Shown here: one piece after another, positions 33,401-46,900 of the stretch
Position numbering within the stretch: the stretch's first letter is position 1
Layout: the number at the start of each line of letters is the position of its first letter
DNA from: Lutjanus erythropterus
Lineage: Eukaryota > Chordata > Actinopteri > Lutjaniformes > Lutjanidae
DNA length: 64,000 bases
Assembly: GCA_020091685.1 (NCBI GenBank)
Contig: CM034607.1
Span: forward strand, 18,033,221 to 18,097,220
Reading direction: 5' to 3'
Made by a program: the position numbers and the translations under genes
Notes under the pieces: generated by a model
Database searches by the model: none
What the model saw: only the letters and a program-made list of their open reading frames with translations
What the model was told of the DNA's origin: nothing

Positions 33401-36400
33401 TAAAAAAAAAGTAATATTAAAATAATTATTGAATCTTTTACATCTTTGAATGTCAAATTATGATAAGTAGTATCAATAATAGCATCTAAGTATCGTATTG
33501 TGAATCAATGTCAGTATCTATCACTTTCATTAAAATCCTAACCATACTCATCCCTCATCCCAACCTAAAAAAGGAGCCCTCTTATTAGCAGGCTGTTCAA
33601 AGGCTGATGCCTAGAGACATCCCAAACAGCAAAATTAGAGGCAGGGGGCAGGGTCTCTGCAGACCAAAACCAGATAGACACCACCACGCTCATCTCCTCT
33701 AGTTTTCTTTTAGTCTATTAATTGTTTTTTGGGAAAGTCTTCCATAGTACAGCTTTTTTAAACTCATTTTTTTCTTTGTTATAATGTGCAAGGTTTAGTT
33801 TCTTAAATCTGGTGACACTGAGACATCTTGAAGCCTTGCATCACTGCATAGAAGAGGAAGACTGTCTCCTGCCAACAGGAAGGCTCTGCCTACTCGGCAT
33901 AATGGACAACCCCACCGATGGATGCCAGAGAGGGTCTTGGATCATCAGGAAATAATCCTACTCACCCCAACCACTGACTTCTTTCCACCCTAAGATGACC
34001 TGGTTGAAGAGGAGTTGCTACGCTCAAGCCGTTATTTCCACCCTGGCCTCCGTGACGACTCTCACAGCAGCTCTCTTGTTGTTCACTTTATGGACTGTTC
34101 ATTGCTCCTTTTTTTTGCAAATGCATGTCAAACATTTGAACACAGATTTGATTATTGGATGTTTAATATTGTTTGTATTCTCAAAATGTTTCTTTAATCC
34201 ATGTTATTTAGTTCATTTCCACAAGTATGTCTCAAATCTTCGTCTTGTCTTCAGGGGCTCTCTAGAAGTGACACAACTATTGCTGAGTCTTCCAGGTCTT
34301 GGAGCTCATGGGGAGGTAGATGAGTGTTATGGCACAGCAAAAGACAGTTTTTGGGCAACGAGTCATATCCTGGGACCCAAACAAATTTGCAAGCAAAAAG
34401 TTGGGTGTATTAGCAACTGTTCCTGCCACTAGCAACTATTTTGCCCTTGGAAATCCCAAGATGGTCAGTAGGCGACAAGGTCTCTGATTGTCTGGTATTG
34501 CGAGACAAGTGATGATCAAATATGAACCTAGATTCTGTGACATTTCTTTCTGCTTGTAAATCGATCAAGCACATGTGCATATAATATATAACAGAAATAC
34601 AGTCATTAATGTGGGAAAAGGAAGTGCAGTAATCAGATTAATGCAGCAGATGGTCACCCAACCAGACCAGACAGACCGCCATTCCCCAGGTTGAGGGCTA
34701 AGCTAGCGAGAAAGAGATGTGTCAGCCCCCTTTGATGATGCATCAGCCTACATCCTCCTCCTCAAACCCTCCACATATCAAATGTAGATGCAGTGCTGTC
34801 TGATAAGTTTGGCTGGAGGTAACGTTACTGTACCTAGTAAGCTAGTGTTAGTTAGCCAGAAATGCTAACGTTTTTGAAAGATGACAAAGATAGTACTGCA
34901 CACTGCTTCAACACAGAAAGACAGGGCAAAGCTTGACAGGGCTGCGGCACTCTAGTTATGGTTGCTAAGCTGTGATTGGACAGTTGCTGTTCGCAGGTGA
35001 GGCTTAGTGAGGGATCAGTTGTGTTCAGTTGTGCATTTTGATCTGTGCCAGGCCTTCGAAACAGATGAATCTGCCAAGCTTATGGGCTTTCCGTTGGGTC
35101 CAACTGTCCATGTATGCATCAGTTCAGGACTATATTAGTGGCCTATGCTTCTCATAGTTGTAAAAAGAACTTTCCAGAGGTGGAAATAAGCCACGCATGT
35201 GCAAGACACAAGCAAGTTTCAAGTCAAATCATGGTTCCTGTTTTCAGGAAGTCAAGTCATTGTTCAGGTCAAGCAAGTTGCAAGTCAAGTCATATGAAAT
35301 TCTGATGATGAGGTGCGTAAACCAGCACAGAAACATCAGTTATATCAGAACTGGAGAATATTTTGTCATTGAAAGAAGACTAAAGAACAGCACTGAAGGC
35401 TTTCCTCTATGGAAAAGATGTTTTCACTCTTCTCCCATCTCGCTTCGGCAAGAGTTTGGTCTGACTGGTTGAAGTTATCCCATGTTAGAAGTGATCCACA
35501 GATGGATCATCCAGTCACCTGCCAAGAGTTTTTTTTTTTTACATTTTCCAGAGGTGGAAATAAGCCGCACATGCACAAGACTCAAGAAAGTTTGAAGTCA
35601 AATGGAGGTCTGAAACGATGATGATTATTGTGGGATCCCAAAAGAAGAGATGACATCGGTGTACCCAAAAACAATGTTTACGAGCTCGGGTTCTTCCATG
35701 GGATACAGCATGCAGTGTAAGAAGGAATGAACCAAGAACACTCAAACAGCAACAGTTTATATGGAGTTGTCTGACTAGAAATATCTGGTTTTATTTTAGG
35801 CCCCGCAAACAACCTAGCTATGGACAGAGCCTTGTCCACCTGACCTTCTGGTGCCCTTCCTACCATATACCAGCGTCCATGGAAGTGACTCGTCTTGAAC
35901 AAATAATGGTGGCTGCTGAAGAGGTCAGCCTAGATACTGCAATGGCATCAATTATATCAGAACTGGAGAACATTTCTTCATTGAAAGAAGAACAAAGAAC
36001 AGCACTGAAGGCTTTTCCCGATGGAAGTGATGTGATTATGTTGTTTTCCATAGGTGGAAATAAGACACACGTGCAATACACAAGCAAGTTTGAAGCCAAA
36101 TCGAGATCCCTGCATTAAGTCAAGCCAGCCAAGTCATTGTTCAGGTCAAGCAAGCTGCAAATCAAGGCATAAGAATGATGATGTGGTGCTTAATACAGAA
36201 GATAGTGGGGGACATATGCATATCATGAGACTAAAGTTACACCTGTATGCATTTACTCATGTGCATGCAGCTGTGTCAGCTAGTAACAGACCCACACAGT
36301 TTAACTGTTTATATGGCCCGAATCAATCCCCTTATGGTCTTTTGCATCAAAGATCACAAGAGAATCCATCTTGCCAGGCTTCAAGTTATCTACTTGTGTC

Positions 36401-39400
36401 CGCACCAAAAGTGCTGCAGCCAGTCAGTGTCTAAAGAGGGACTACCAGCAGCTACAGACATGGTATTAGTTGGTATTACAAGACGTGTACTGACGAGACA
36501 TTTTTCGATACTCAATAGGTTTGAAGCAGTTTGGTCGGTGCCATAAAGTCCTACTTGTCAGAGCATAAAAGAGGCCTCAGGTGACCTCTACTGTGTTGGT
36601 GTTTAAAATGGATCAACATGGAGAACAGAGAGGGAAAAAGAGAGAGTGAGAGGAAGAGGAGAAGGAAGAGGAAGGCAAGCCAAAAATTTTAATAACCATC
36701 TATAGCAATTACATGGTCATATATGGTATCCCTTAAAGATAACATAAGAAGAAAAACATCCTAATAATTAAGGATCACATTTTACTTATCAGTGCAGTTA
36801 CTATGAAAAACAGGTTTTGGTGTTTTAGTTTCAGGAAAACGATAAAGCTCTACACCATCACCCACCACTTGCTGGGTGTTGGTTGAAGTGAGGCAATGAG
36901 GGCTTGAGAGCTTATTGTGGGTGTCAGAGGTGAGCTCCCTCACTGTGGGAGGTTTATAATGGTACTGTAGTCATAAGGTTTTATATATCTATAATCATAA
37001 TAATGGATTATGTAACATACAATGGTTAAGATTCAGTATATGTAATCAATGGTGCACCAAAAGTGTGGGTGGGGCGGTCATGTAAAGGTAAGGGTCAGTT
37101 AAGTATAAGGGCAAAACAGAATGTAACTGAGTTAATATACTTGTCGATAGCATGTACCTGAAACAAGAGAGCGGGTCAAGGATACGTGGTGGGATAGAGT
37201 TGTTTTTGGGAAGTGAGGGGATTATGGCAGGACAGTGACCCTAAGATGAGATCCCATTAGAGAGTGTCAAAACTAAAACTAAGAAGTTACCCAGAACAGG
37301 AGGATTGAAGGAGTGGCTTACAGCTGGCTAATGGCAGGGGAGATGTCTGAAAGATAAAAGCCTGTGTCTGGAATAAGACTTTGGTATTCTTAATAGATGC
37401 TCGATTTTGTTTGTATTCTGTAAAGACTACAAATAAAATCCACAAGGGGATGAGAAATCAGCTCAAATCTTCATAGTATTTGCTTCTTTTCTTGAATTAT
37501 TTAAGTTTGAGTTTGTTGTGCAGTACAGATAAGGTGTGGTAGAAAGTGTCTGAAGTGCTTCTTACCTGCCAACATTTAGGAGCTAAGTGTTCAAACACAC
37601 TATTTCAACTGATTTCACCATTTACACTTAGTTTATGAAAGAAGGCAACATTGACTGTTGGCTGTTAGCATGTCAAATCTTACAGTAAAGAATAATAACA
37701 ATATAGGCTTTGTCCTCAAACTTCTTATAAAAATAAAAAAAACATTTTTGCTTAACAGTCCTGAGTATTTGGTTATTACATATTGAGACATAATGGTAGA
37801 ATGTGTTGTAATGTGAGACAGTTAAGTCATGCAGGTCTTTGTCTTTTGTCTTTATGTTCTGACTCAGGGTCATGTCTGCATACACTCAAGAAGTTCATAC
37901 ATAGCTTTACCTCAAGAGACAGTTGACAGTTATAAACTGCCAATCAACTTACATTGTAGGAGCCATTGTTGGTTATTGACAAAATATATTGTTGTTGTCT
38001 TGCGCTCTTGTTCTGTGTCCCTGCAGCACAATCTATGGCTCCAATTTACAATTTGGACTGCTGTACTTATATTTTAACGCTAGTTTCTTATGTATTTCTC
38101 CTTTAAAAGTCACACTCAGTCACTTCATCCTGGTGCCTGGCCTGTCTGTGGTTGCTGATGCACCTTTTTGCATGTTTTTGTTTCTGTTTGTGTGTGTTAG
38201 GTCTGCCTCACCGCATTTAAAGGGGTACCTGGATACAAGAAACATGTGCGCTCAAGGGAACATCAGAAGGTAGGCATTCGGCTTCATGTAGACTTAAGTT
38301 GATTATTATCAGAGTGATTGCTGGAACTGTTCATCAACCAAAATAAAAACATGCAATGAGGCAATTTGCCTTTAGGCTACTGTGAACCCTTGAGCTGGTG
38401 ATGGCTGATGCATTAGCACTTTAGATTTTCCATTTCACCTTAACTGTATGTTTCTGGACTGTTAAATGTGAAAGGGTGTGAACATAGGTAACGCATGCAA
38501 ACTAAACAGGACCTTTTTATTAGTGATGAGGAAAATAATTGTTTCTTAGATGTATCGTGATTCTCTCTTGAAAGATTGTTAATTGATACGGAAAAGTCAA
38601 TAACATGACATTTAAAGCACAATTGTCAACATTATGATAACCTGTAACGGTTTTATAAGATCAGGATGTTCATTCCTCCTGGCTGAACCAAATGGATGGT
38701 GAAATGTAAGAGACTGGAACATATGTGTCATGATAATGTTCTAAACCATGTTATTTTTTGGATTTGGTGTGCGTGGCTGGAGCTTGAGCAGCTGTAGATG
38801 GATACTGATGACCTGTACCCCCTGGCTTAAAAACTCTTTAATGCATCAGTAATCGTATCATAGCCCTCTGAATCAGAATCGTCAAATGGAGTTGTGGATT
38901 TGGAGAATCGTGACATCCCTGTTGTTTATCCATCTCATTAAGAGCATTAAAGCTGGGTAACTATGTGGAGTTAAAGGTGAAAGCCCTGGACCACTGGAGT
39001 GCAAAGACCAGTCCTGTGTTTGACTCAGTTATAGGCCTTTCCTGTCAAAATGGAACCGATCTCTTTCTGGTTCCTGCATCTAATTTTGAACCATTTGAAG
39101 CATTTCCACCATAAAGAAACTGGTTCTCTCTGTTGGTTCTCAGCTACAACCTGTTGGCTCAGGAAAAAGTCTGGATTCTTGCTAGTTAGTCAAAAACACT
39201 TTGAAAACTTCTTGCTGGAGTCTCAAAATACTTGGAAGAAAGTAGTTTTGTCAAGCAAAGTCTAATGCGAAAGGATTTATTAAACCCTGAGTTGCCAACT
39301 GATTTCAGTTTTGGCCATGCCACCACCTTCTTTTCTGAAAGAACCTCCCACCAGGCCTGGAAACAATAGTGTCACGTTGACATGAACATGATTTTAGACA

Positions 39401-42400
39401 AACTTAATGGTGTTATGTATTATGTAGCCATATGCATTTCTATTAGCATCAGGGCCCAGATGCCTCCAACATCTGTTTTGGTCATATTATAGCATCTCTT
39501 CTCTGGGAAAGAGTCCAGGTGACATTTGGTGGAAACTTAGGGGATTTCTTTTTTTTTTTTTTTAACACATATTGCTTTAATACAGATAAGCCATAAGTCA
39601 TCATCCTGTCAAATAATGTCACCACAACCAATCCCAAAATAGCAGGTTTTCTTTGGGAACCAAAGTGGACGTGTCATGTTCTACAGGTTGTTGTGCATTG
39701 TGCAACACCCTCTGTTGATGAGCATCCTTGATCACAATGGTTCCACTCCAAACTGGTAGAAACAGGGACTGATTCAGTAGATAACACCAGGGAACAAAAA
39801 AAGGTACAAGAACCACAGATGATTTGGTGGAAAAGTACCCTGAGTTTCAGCTAACTGTAGTCCTTTATCATGTTGCTGCAACATTAATAAACCAGCTCAG
39901 CATGTTTCCTCTGTTTTTTACCAACAGAAAATGGAGGAAGTCTTCCAGAAGGGTAATTCTAATTATTTACTTAGTTAGTTACTTTAGTTTCATGTACATA
40001 TAATTTTGTGTGTTTCTTGCATGAGGAAAGAGCTGTCACTCAGATTTTATGTCCAGTTTATAATCTCTTGTTTCTTTTTTTCTTATCGGTTTAGGTAAAT
40101 TCAAGGATCGTGGTAAGTCTGCTTCTTCTCCTTGTTAGTTTCTGTGAAAGGTCCTTGTAAACAAAGTGTCTGATAAGTTCCAGATAAACTTAATGAGATT
40201 TGATAAGGAATTCAAAAGGATTCAGTATGCTGGCCAGGTTGTCAAACAGTCTGAAGCCCCCGTTCTTCAGACACTATTACTGTACCGAAAGTACAGTTCC
40301 ATACAAATTTGGTACAAATATTAACCAAATTTCTAGTAAATCTGCAAAAGGAAATTAATTTCCGTTTCCCTTTACTACTGTAAGTGCGCTGTCGAGTGTG
40401 GCCATGTGGAACAGATAAATCCATTAGTGGTCAGACAAACAGATACCTGCATATGAATGTAGAAACTGTTGGCAAGGGATAAAATTTTGGTGTTAGAAAT
40501 CTTCAGTTTCTGTTCGGATCCATTCTGCAGTCCGAGTAGTTTTGATCAATCATGTTTGAGTGGGCTTTGGTTGCATGTAGGTAGACAGAGTGGGGTAAGA
40601 GAGGCAAAATGTATTGGCAGAAATGAAATATTAGAACCCATTGGCTATTATCTAATGATGATTTGGCTTTTTATTCACTTCAAAAAAATATATCTATTCA
40701 TAATAGGGTGTAATGGTACACAAAATTCACAGCTCAGCACGTACTTTGGTTTTGGGAAAGTTTAGAAAATAACATTTGTCATTTATTTTGAAAAACACAG
40801 TATCTCACAAAAGTGAGTACACCCCTCACATTTCTGCAAATATTTAATTATATCTTTTCATGGGACAATACTGAAGAAATTACACTTTGATACAATGTAA
40901 AGTAGTCAGCTTGGATAACTGTGTAAATTTACTGTCCCCTCAAAATAACTCAACACACAGCCATTAATGTCTAAACCGCTGGCAACAAACGTGAGTACAC
41001 CCCTAGGTGAAAATGTCCAAATTGGGCCCAGTTAGGCATTTTCCCTCCCTGGTGTCATGTGACTCGTTAGTGTTACAAGGTCTCAGGTGTGAATGGGGAG
41101 CAGGTGTGTTAAATTTGGTGTTATCGCTCTCACTCTCTCATACTGGTCACTGGAAGTTCAACATGACATCTCATGGCGAAGAACTCTCTGAGGATTTGAA
41201 AAAAAGAATTGTTGCTCTACATGAAGATGGCCTAGGCTATAAGAAGATTGCCAACACCCTGAAACTGAGCTGCAGCACGGTGGCCAAGACCATACAGCGG
41301 TTTAACAGGACAGGTTCCACTCAGAACAGGCCTCTCCATGGTCGACCAAAGAAGTTGAGTGCACGTTCTCAGCGTCATATCCAGAGGTTGTCTTTGGAAA
41401 ATAGACGTATGAATGCTGCTAGCATTGCTGCAGAGGTTGAAGGGGTGGGGTGTCAGCCTGTCAGTGCTCAGACCATACACCGCACACTGCATCATATTGG
41501 TCTGCATGGCTGTCATCCCAGAATGAAGCCTCTTCTAAAGATGATGCACATGAAAGCCCGCAAACAGTTTGCTAAAGACAAGCAGACTAAGGCCACGGAT
41601 TACTGGAACCATGTCCTGTGGTCTGATGAGACCAAGATAAACTTAGTTGGTTCAGATGGTGTCAAGCGTGTGTGGTGGCAACTGGGTGAGGAGTACAAAA
41701 ACAATTGTGTCTTGCCTACAGTCAAGCATGGTGGTGGGAGTGTCATGGTCTGGGGCTGCATGAGTGCTGCCGGCACTGGGGAGCTACAGTTCACTGAGGG
41801 AACCATGAATGCCAACATGTACTGTGACATACTGAAGCAGAGCATGATCGCCTCCCTTCAGAAACCGGGCCGCAGGGCAATATTCCAACACCCCAAGCAC
41901 ACCTCCAGGACGACCACTGCCATGCTAAAGAAGCTAAGGGTAAAGGTGATGGACTGGCCAAGCATGTCTCCAGACCTAAACCCTATTGAGCACCTGTGGG
42001 GCATCCTCAAACGGAAGGTGGAGGAGCACAAGGTCTCTAACATCCACCAGCTCCGTGATGTCATCATGGAGGAGTGGAAGAGGATTCCAGTGGCAACCTG
42101 TGAAGCTCTGGTGAACTCCATGCCCAAGAGGGTTAAGGCAGTGCTGCAAAATAATGGTGGCCACACAAAATATTGACACTTTGGGCCCAATTTGGACATT
42201 TTCCACTTAGGGGTTTACTCACTTTTGTTGCCAGCGGTTTAGACATTAATGGCTGTGTGTTGAGTTATTTTGAGGGGACAGTAAATTTACACTGTTATAC
42301 AAGCTGTACACTGACTACTTTACATTGTATCAAAGTGTCATTTCTTCAGTGTTGTCCCATGAAAAGATATAATTAAATATTTGCAGAAATGTGAGGGGTG

Positions 42401-43910
42401 TACTCACTTTTGTGAGATACTGTATATACATTCAATAGTGGCTCATTGGCCGCAATTGTTACTGTAACAGTGAAGGCAAGTAAATACTGGGATATTGTAA
42501 ATAAGAAAAAATAACAAATGATAAATGAGACAAACCCTGTAACTGTAACTAACTGGGAGCATCAACACTACATGAGCTAGACTAACCGGGCTCAGACAGC
42601 GAGCATGCTACAGCTGATACACAACGACTGATGCACAGTCAAAATGTTCTGAGTAAAATTTGCACTCTCAAATTTCAGTTCCACACATGCGCCAACCTAG
42701 GAAGTAGTGTATTGATGCAAATGTCCTGTATCCAACAGTTTGGGATGCATGCACTGACCGTTACAACCCAGATTCATACAGAGATAAATGTTTATAGACC
42801 TCTTCACTCCAGCTACATTTTTGCACCTCAAGTTGCTAATCAGATTGTAAACAATGAATAATGTACAGAAGAGGAAGTCTTGGCCCTAATATCTGTATGT
42901 CTGGTGGTGTTTAATTGTCATCAGACAATAGTAGATGGGTTCAGAGATTGGTTGTCGACATACAAGACCTTCAGCCTATTGTTCTAAGACTGAGAGTTAT
43001 TAACACAGTTGAATGTCACTGTCATTTTGCCAATGTACATCACTCTACCTGTTTATTTGAAGCTTAAGATTGAAGTAGTTTGGGCTGTCCTGAGTTGCTC
43101 AAGTGTATTAATTTTGTCTTTAATTGTTATATTTGCTCCACAGGTTTCTTTCCCTCCATTGTTCCGATGGACCCAGTAGCCAAACAAGACATCAAAGTAC
43201 CCATCGTAGGTTAGTTAAGTCTTTTAAGTGGACATAACATGACAACAACAGTCGTTCCTGAGCTTAGGAAAAGGTAGTTTGAGTAATTCCAACCCAAATG
43301 GTCTGCTTACTAGGTTTTTCCAGTGTGTTAAAGCTCTGGTCTTCAAGACTGTGTGTGATATGGTTTAATGCCCTTGAAAAAGCTTGTAGAGACACATTTG
43401 TTTTACAATTTACAATTTTCAGGTTGTTAACTTTGTGGAAAGACATGCGTCTCAACAGGAGACAACCAGCCGCCTACTACTGCTGGCTGTACTGTAAGGT
43501 GGTAGAAAAAAAATAAAGATGTAATAAAAATATACAGGTTCAGTAAAGGATGCACCGACATTGAACTAATAAAGGAGTTCGAGGTTAGAGGATAGTTTGG
43601 ATCAAATATCGGATGATGTATGATGATGTATCGGATGAGTACTTTCTGCAAAATTGCCACCAGGGTTAGAATGATTGATAGCAATAAGATGACAATGGGA
43701 CAACATTGAACACAGACTAAAACTGACTGAACTGAATTTTTACTGCCATGTCAGTCCTAACTTAACATTGAATTCTAAATTAATGCAGCAATGTAACTAT
43801 ATTGTATTTAGCCATAGAGCCTTAACCTAGTAACAACTAGAAATCTATACTGGATTGTTGGATTATTAATTTATTTATCCTCTGTACTTATAAGTTTTGA
43901 TGGCTCATGA

Positions 43911-43962
<52 letters not shown>

Positions 43963-46900
43963 CAGTCAGTCACAGGGGCCTGTATGGGGTCATTCCCTTC
44001 ATAAGAATGTGACAGTACTGCTGAAGATGTAAAAATAAATTATGTTGAATTAACTATTACATTTTAAATTAACTTTCTTGCAGGCTTGTCTCAGCTGACG
44101 TTGTGTTTCAGTACAGAGACAAAGGATTTTTTTTACCTGTGCCATGTCTGTGAGGAAAAGTGTTCATCAGACAGGATCGCATGGCACTTCTCCTCTGGCG
44201 ACCACTGCAGCAACTACTTTGTAAGCGCTGAACATCACAAAACTTAACCAGTGTTTTAAAATTTAGAAGCAAAATTTCATTTGTTTTTTTTTTTTTTGTT
44301 TTTTTTTTATTTAGAGCTACACAAACCCCAATGCACTGAATTTCTCCTGGATCCCCTCCAAGACTGTAAGAGCCATTCTGAGGCCTGAGCTCACAAAGGA
44401 AGTAAAAGAAAGAGGGTCCGGACAGCTGCAGGTAAGTACTGCTAGAACGGAGGCTTGGAATCATAAAAAGAATCCTGAATAGTTAGAGCAGTGACGTTCA
44501 ATGGTTTTTATTCACAGGCGATCACGTAACTGTCTGTATGTGAAAGGAGTTGCTTGTAGTGAAAGAATGATCACATAACTCTGCAGTTCCCCCTCAGCTC
44601 TATGGAGCTTCATGGTGTCTTTTAGCTCACTGTTTTGGTTTTCTGGCCCATGATTTTACTGTTTTTTTTTCCATCTCACTCCTCTCATATATTGTTTTTA
44701 CACCAAACATATAGGTGTTTCACTCCCTTCTCATTGCCAGTAGATGAGCGTGCCACTCAATCCAGTACGATTGCAACAGTTAACAAAAATTCATGGTGGA
44801 TGCCAGACCTTATTGTTTTCACTACATTTTCTCTTTGCAGATGTTGGATTTACCTGAAAATCTGTTGAAAAAGCTTGAAACATTAACCTACTCTGAAGGT
44901 ATATGATTCTCAGATTTCTCTGTCGAATATTAGTTTGAGAATTTTATTAAATTGTATGTTAATGAAATTGAAATGATCCTTCTCCTCAGTGATGCGCACT
45001 CTCAGTGAAAACGACAAACTGCTGAAGCTGCTCAAAGGTGTGTGCACGTTTTTCTCAGGAGTCTTATTTCCGCTGAAAGCTTAGACAAGATTCAGGGAGT
45101 AAGAGAGTTCAGTATAGAGTTCAGTCCACACTCTCACCAAAATCAAACAAAACAACAGCCCTTTGTTTCTACTGTGTGTATGTAGAAATATGGATAATAA
45201 CTCCACTTATATCTGCACCTTGAAAACAGCAGTCGAAAAACAATTTCATTACAAAATCCATTTAGTAGATGTTCTGGACCTTTCAGTTATATCAAATAAT
45301 TCATGTCTCAGTTGTCTCACATAAGCCATATTGGCTGAAGCAGGCACAGACATAGAACAATAGTGGCCTAAGAGGTGCAGTTTAACATCACATGTACATT
45401 GGTTTAAATGTTAGTCCACAACACACAGAGCCAGTGTGCCTCAAATTTTATTTTCTCAAGACATGTCTCTCTGCATCAGCACCTGTCTATGTGTGAATAA
45501 TAAGGGTCCGTCCACATCTTTCTTGTGTTATGATGCTATAATCTTTTCTTCCCATTAGCTCTCCAGCCAATAAGGAAGATGATACAAACATACCAGAGAG
45601 ACGGCAACAGGAAGCATCCACTTCTTGGTCAGTAAATTGACCTAAATTAGCCTGATCATTTAACAATTTCTTTTTAATCTTAATTAATTAAAGCAGTATT
45701 GATCTTGACCTAACGAGGGTATGAGGAGGGGGATATGTAGACCTGAGGATGTGCCTGCATGAGGATTAACAGAGAAAGTATTAAGATGACTACCAAGACC
45801 ATGTGCTTTAGACCAGTCAAACAGACTGTATTGCAGACTGTTATGCTTTCCTCCCATGACATTAAAATCTATGGTTGGATTTAAGTGGGTTCAGTGCCTT
45901 TAAAATCAGAACAATTGAAGTAAACCCTGTGGGTTCTTGAAGTATGGAGAACAGGAAGGACATGAAGACATTAAGGGGAAATTTTATTTTCTCTGCCAAC
46001 ATAGAATATTGGATTAAATGAATTAATGTGCAAATTAAATACAGTAAATATGTTAAATGAGACAAGTGATTTCTTATGGGATAACTTATGTTGTCACTAC
46101 TCTACAGTAACAATCATATAATATGAATTCAACAAAGTTAATTAATCATGAAATTAATTGATTGATTGATTAATTTATACATGCACAGACATTGTTCCCT
46201 TTCCTCTGCTTGCTTTTTGAACTAAAATGTTTTAACCCTTTCTTTCTTCTCTGATCATGGTCTTGCAGGCATGCAGCACCTGGTTGAATGTGTCTGTGTT
46301 GGACCGACTGAGGAGAGATACTACCTCTGCACACTCTGCAACCTAACTTTGGCCACACACATGATCATCAAACATGTCCTGAGCTTTGACCACATCTTCT
46401 GTTACTTTGTAAGTAGACATCATAGAGGATATTCATAAAACAAAAACAATGACACACAATCCAGAGAAGAAGCCTAATCAAGAAAATATTAAATGGTGGG
46501 CCATGGTGGCCTTTATAGAACTAAACATAAAATGAATCATAATTTAAAAGACTTTTATTTGGGTGCAGTTTGGATAAAGCCATAATTTAACTTGAGTGTT
46601 GAGGGCGGTGATCATTAGCCTGGTATCTCCAGACTATTTCACAGATATAAATTAGTCTGAAACCTCTCAGTTCATTTTCAATTTGCAAGGGGTGTTATCA
46701 ACACTCATAGTGCAAAATGCCTCTGGACACAGCTGGATAGACTTAGAACCACAGAGCAATGAAATGTGACATAAACCAATCAGAACAATGAAGTGTATGA
46801 CGTAGCAGCGCTTGGTCTGTTTCAAAGCAGGGCACAAAATGACGGCTGCCTTGTTACAGGTTTTCTGGTATTACAGCTGAACAGAGCACTAAAATATGTT

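Noticed and set aside
33995-34432. 145-aa ORF with a hydrophobic segment
   Set aside because: No recognised domain, a competing overlapping frame, and a setting of intronic repeat debris; no evidence for a gene.
36950-37445. Possible complete retroviral LTR
   Set aside because: Promoter-like and AATAAA signals are present, but no TG..CA boundaries or target duplication could be set.
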